Assembly: GCA_902784045.1 (NCBI GenBank)
Contig: CACZTE010000111.1
Span: forward strand, 1 to 6,938
Length of the DNA stretch: 6,938 nt
Direction of reading: 5' to 3'
Origin: an uncultured Eubacterium sp.
Lineage (GTDB): Bacteria; Bacillota; Clostridia; Eubacteriales; Eubacteriaceae
The notes under the pieces were generated by a model. That model was not told the origin of the DNA, did no database searches, and was given only the letters and a program-made list of their open reading frames with translations. Shown here in pieces: positions 5,908-6,938 of this stretch; position 1 is the first letter of the stretch, and each line of letters begins with the position of its first letter. Both the position numbers and the translations under genes were made by a program.

Positions 5908-6711
5908 TTACAACGCTTTGGACCGTTTGACACATTCGTCCACCGCGTCCATCAACGCGTGGCGGAAACCGTCTTTTTCCAAGGCGGCCACAGCGGCGAT
6001 GGTGGTGCCCGCCGGCGAACACACCATGTCTTTAAGCTCGGCGGGGTGTTTATCGGTATCCAAAACCATTTTGGCCGATCCGAGAACGCTTTGCGCCGCG
6101 AAATGATAGGCCTGTGCCCGGGGCATGCCGGCATTAACGGCGCCGTCGGCAAGGGCTTCAATCATCATAAACACAAAAGCGGGGGAGGAACCGCTGACCG
6201 CGACCACCGCGTCCATTAAATGCTCGGGCACGATTTCGACTTCGCCGAAGCTTGCGAACAGCGATTGAACGGTATCGGTCTCCGCCGTACTCACATTGGC
6301 GTTAGGCGAAAGGGCCGACATGCCTTCGCCCACCATGGCAGGGGTGTTGGGCATGGTACGAATGAGTTTAATCGGCCTGCCGAAGCGCTGTTCGGTGACG
6401 TCAATACTCTGACCGGCGGCAATGGTGACAATGACAGCGCCGGGCATGACGGCATTGCGGATTTCTTCAATGACTGTCGGATAAATTTGGGGCTTAACGG
6501 CGAGAAAGAGAATATCGGATTCCTTCGCGACATCCAGATTGCTGCCGGCGGCGCGAATTCCCAAAGATTTGGCAAATCCGTGAGCCTTGACGCTGTCGGC
6601 ATCGGAAACAATCACGGATTCCGGTGAGGCAGCATGGTTAAAAACCATTCCGCGGATCATCGCTTGTGCCATATTGCCGCAGCCGATAAAACCGATGGTT
6701 TGCTGTTCCAT
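5908..6711 (-). CDS. proC: Pyrroline-5-carboxylate reductase (ProC)
   Basis: The enzyme reduces 1-pyrroline-5-carboxylate to L-proline with NAD(P)H, the last step of proline synthesis, in the cytoplasm. At 267 aa it is a standard length. The Rossmann nucleotide-binding motif is GFIGCGNM (7-14), followed by the conserved FLAVKPQ and RTMPNTPAMVGEGM blocks. The C-terminal dimerisation domain contains VSGSSPAFVF, and the family signature with SPAGTT (232-237) and AALEKDG is intact. The start at 6711 is preferred: AGAGAGG lies 7 bases upstream and the glycine motif then begins at residue 7. An in-frame ATG at 6747 would add 12 polar residues, has no ribosome binding site, and would lie only about 14 bases from the predicted transcript start. 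The gene is convergent with the operon, has its own promoter, and shares a terminator. It looks complete and functional. Confidence 0.97.
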   Translation of the reverse strand: MEQQTIGFIGCGNMAQAMIRGMVFNHAASPESVIVSDADSVKAHGFAKSLGIRAAGSNLDVAKESDILFLAVKPQIYPTVIEEIRNAVMPGAVIVTIAAGQSIDVTEQRFGRPIKLIRTMPNTPAMVGEGMSALSPNANVSTAETDTVQSLFASFGEVEIVPEHLMDAVVAVSGSSPAFVFMMIEALADGAVNAGMPRAQAYHFAAQSVLGSAKMVLDTDKHPAELKDMVCSPAGTTIAAVAALEKDGFRHALMDAVDECVKRSKAL

Positions 6712-6718
6712 TTGAATA

Positions 6719-6725
6719 CCTCTCT
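6719..6725 (-). promoter_or_regulatory. proC: Ribosome binding site of proC
   Basis: Read on the minus strand, AGAGAGG lies 7 bases before the ATG whose first base is 6711. This decides the start in favour of the shorter, 267-aa protein. Confidence 0.75.
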
Positions 6726-6767
6726 TATTATTATGCTGTGATGTCATATTTGTTTTGTGTAAATATT

Positions 6768-6776
6768 ATTATAACA
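6768..6776 (-). promoter_or_regulatory. proC: Predicted proC promoter, perfect extended -10
   Basis: On the minus strand the sequence TGTTATAAT is a consensus TATAAT with the TGn extension. No good -35 box is seen at 16-18 bases; a TTGGAT lies 21 bases upstream, which is too far. Transcription should start near 6761, giving a leader of about 50 bases before the ATG at 6711. No T-box or other leader structure fits in that length. Confidence 0.6.
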
Positions 6777-6797
6777 TAAATTAGCGTGCGGTTTATC

Positions 6798-6818
6798 CAA
6801 AAACAGGATTCGTTTTTG
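6798..6818. repeat. Inverted repeat upstream of the proC promoter
   Basis: CAAAAAC (6798-6804) and GTTTTTG (6812-6818) are exact reverse complements around a 7-base spacer. The element lies between the possible gene end at 6849 and the proC -10 box. It could be an operator or a weak terminator of the right-hand gene. There is no U-tract beyond the arm on the minus strand, so terminator function is doubtful. An 8-base palindrome, ACACGTGT (6824-6831), sits beside it. Confidence 0.35.
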
Positions 6819-6848
6819 CGGTGACACGTGTTTATGCTTAATGTCATA

Positions 6849-6938
6849 TTAAATCATTTGCCCGGCTAATCGATTTTTTAAGATTTCTTGAATATGATAA
6901 ACACCATCATTTACGGCGTAAAAGAAATACACAAAGAG
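6849..6938 (-). CDS. Possible C-terminal fragment of a gene running in from the right edge
   Basis: Reading leftward from the last base of the window, one frame is open for 29 codons and ends with TAA at 6851-6849; the other two minus-strand frames stop within the first ten or so codons. The peptide includes YAVNDGVYHIQEILKN and ends with RLAGQMI, a composition plausible for a globular protein's tail. It has no recognisable motif, and 29 open codons can occur by chance in AT-rich DNA. If real, the gene lies upstream of proC in the same direction, about 70 bases from the proC -10 box. Product unknown. Confidence 0.4.
   Translation of the reverse strand, partial: LFVYFFYAVNDGVYHIQEILKNRLAGQMI

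Noticed and set aside
5741..6022. 93-codon minus-strand frame reaching past the proC stop
   Set aside because: It overlaps proC in a different frame and runs straight through both terminator hairpins; its composition looks non-coding.
6712..6747. ATG at 6747 as the proC start
   Set aside because: No ribosome binding site precedes it, and it would lie about 14 bases from the predicted transcript start. The ATG at 6711 has AGAGAGG 7 bases upstream and gives the normal N-terminus.

Overview
The window looks like a chromosomal segment of a Gram-positive-type bacterium (Bacillota, most likely a Clostridia-like anaerobe). The main reason is protein style: the Mrp ATPase has a short cysteine-rich N-terminus, the pyridoxamine kinase is of the Firmicutes 'HDxSGFGxCSLT' type, and the two polytopic membrane proteins resemble types I know from Bacillota. 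Coding DNA looks balanced in base composition, while the intergenic DNA is very AT-rich (5531-5810 is about 28% GC by hand count). No genus can be named from sequence alone.

Layout. Positions 1-317 are an AT-rich upstream region with a small GC-rich patch (about 183-216), several inverted repeats, and a good extended -10 promoter just before the first gene. Positions 318-5530 hold four tightly packed plus-strand genes that read as one operon: an Mrp/NBP35-type Fe-S carrier ATPase (318-1172), a pyridoxamine/pyridoxal kinase (1172-2050), a GT-C-like membrane protein of the 6-pyruvoyl-tetrahydropterin-synthase-related type (2047-3672), and a GT39/PMT-type membrane glycosyltransferase with a discoidin-like external domain (3674-5530). 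The junctions are a 1-nt overlap (TAATG), a 4-nt overlap (ATGA) and a 1-nt gap, so translation is probably coupled throughout. Positions 5531-5813 are AT-rich DNA without a convincing gene. Two strong hairpin terminators follow (5814-5839 and 5845-5873); the second is symmetrical and can serve the convergent gene as well. On the minus strand lies proC, pyrroline-5-carboxylate reductase (6711-5908), with its own extended -10 promoter. At the right edge, 6938-6849 may be the C-terminal end of another minus-strand gene.

How the genes fit together. Genes 1 and 2 supply cofactor functions (Fe-S cluster delivery and pyridoxal-phosphate salvage). Genes 3 and 4 are integral membrane proteins of the GT-C type, which typically move sugars from polyprenyl-phosphate donors onto acceptors on the outer face of the membrane. 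There is no obvious single pathway joining the two pairs, but the coupling implies co-expression. proC is an independent, convergently transcribed housekeeping gene. I see no mobile element, CRISPR array, rRNA, tRNA or recognisable riboswitch, and no clear sign of a new defence or other exotic system. The points most worth a second look are the external domain of the GT39 protein, the pairing of two GT-C-type genes in one coupled unit, and the two unexplained AT-rich intergenic regions.
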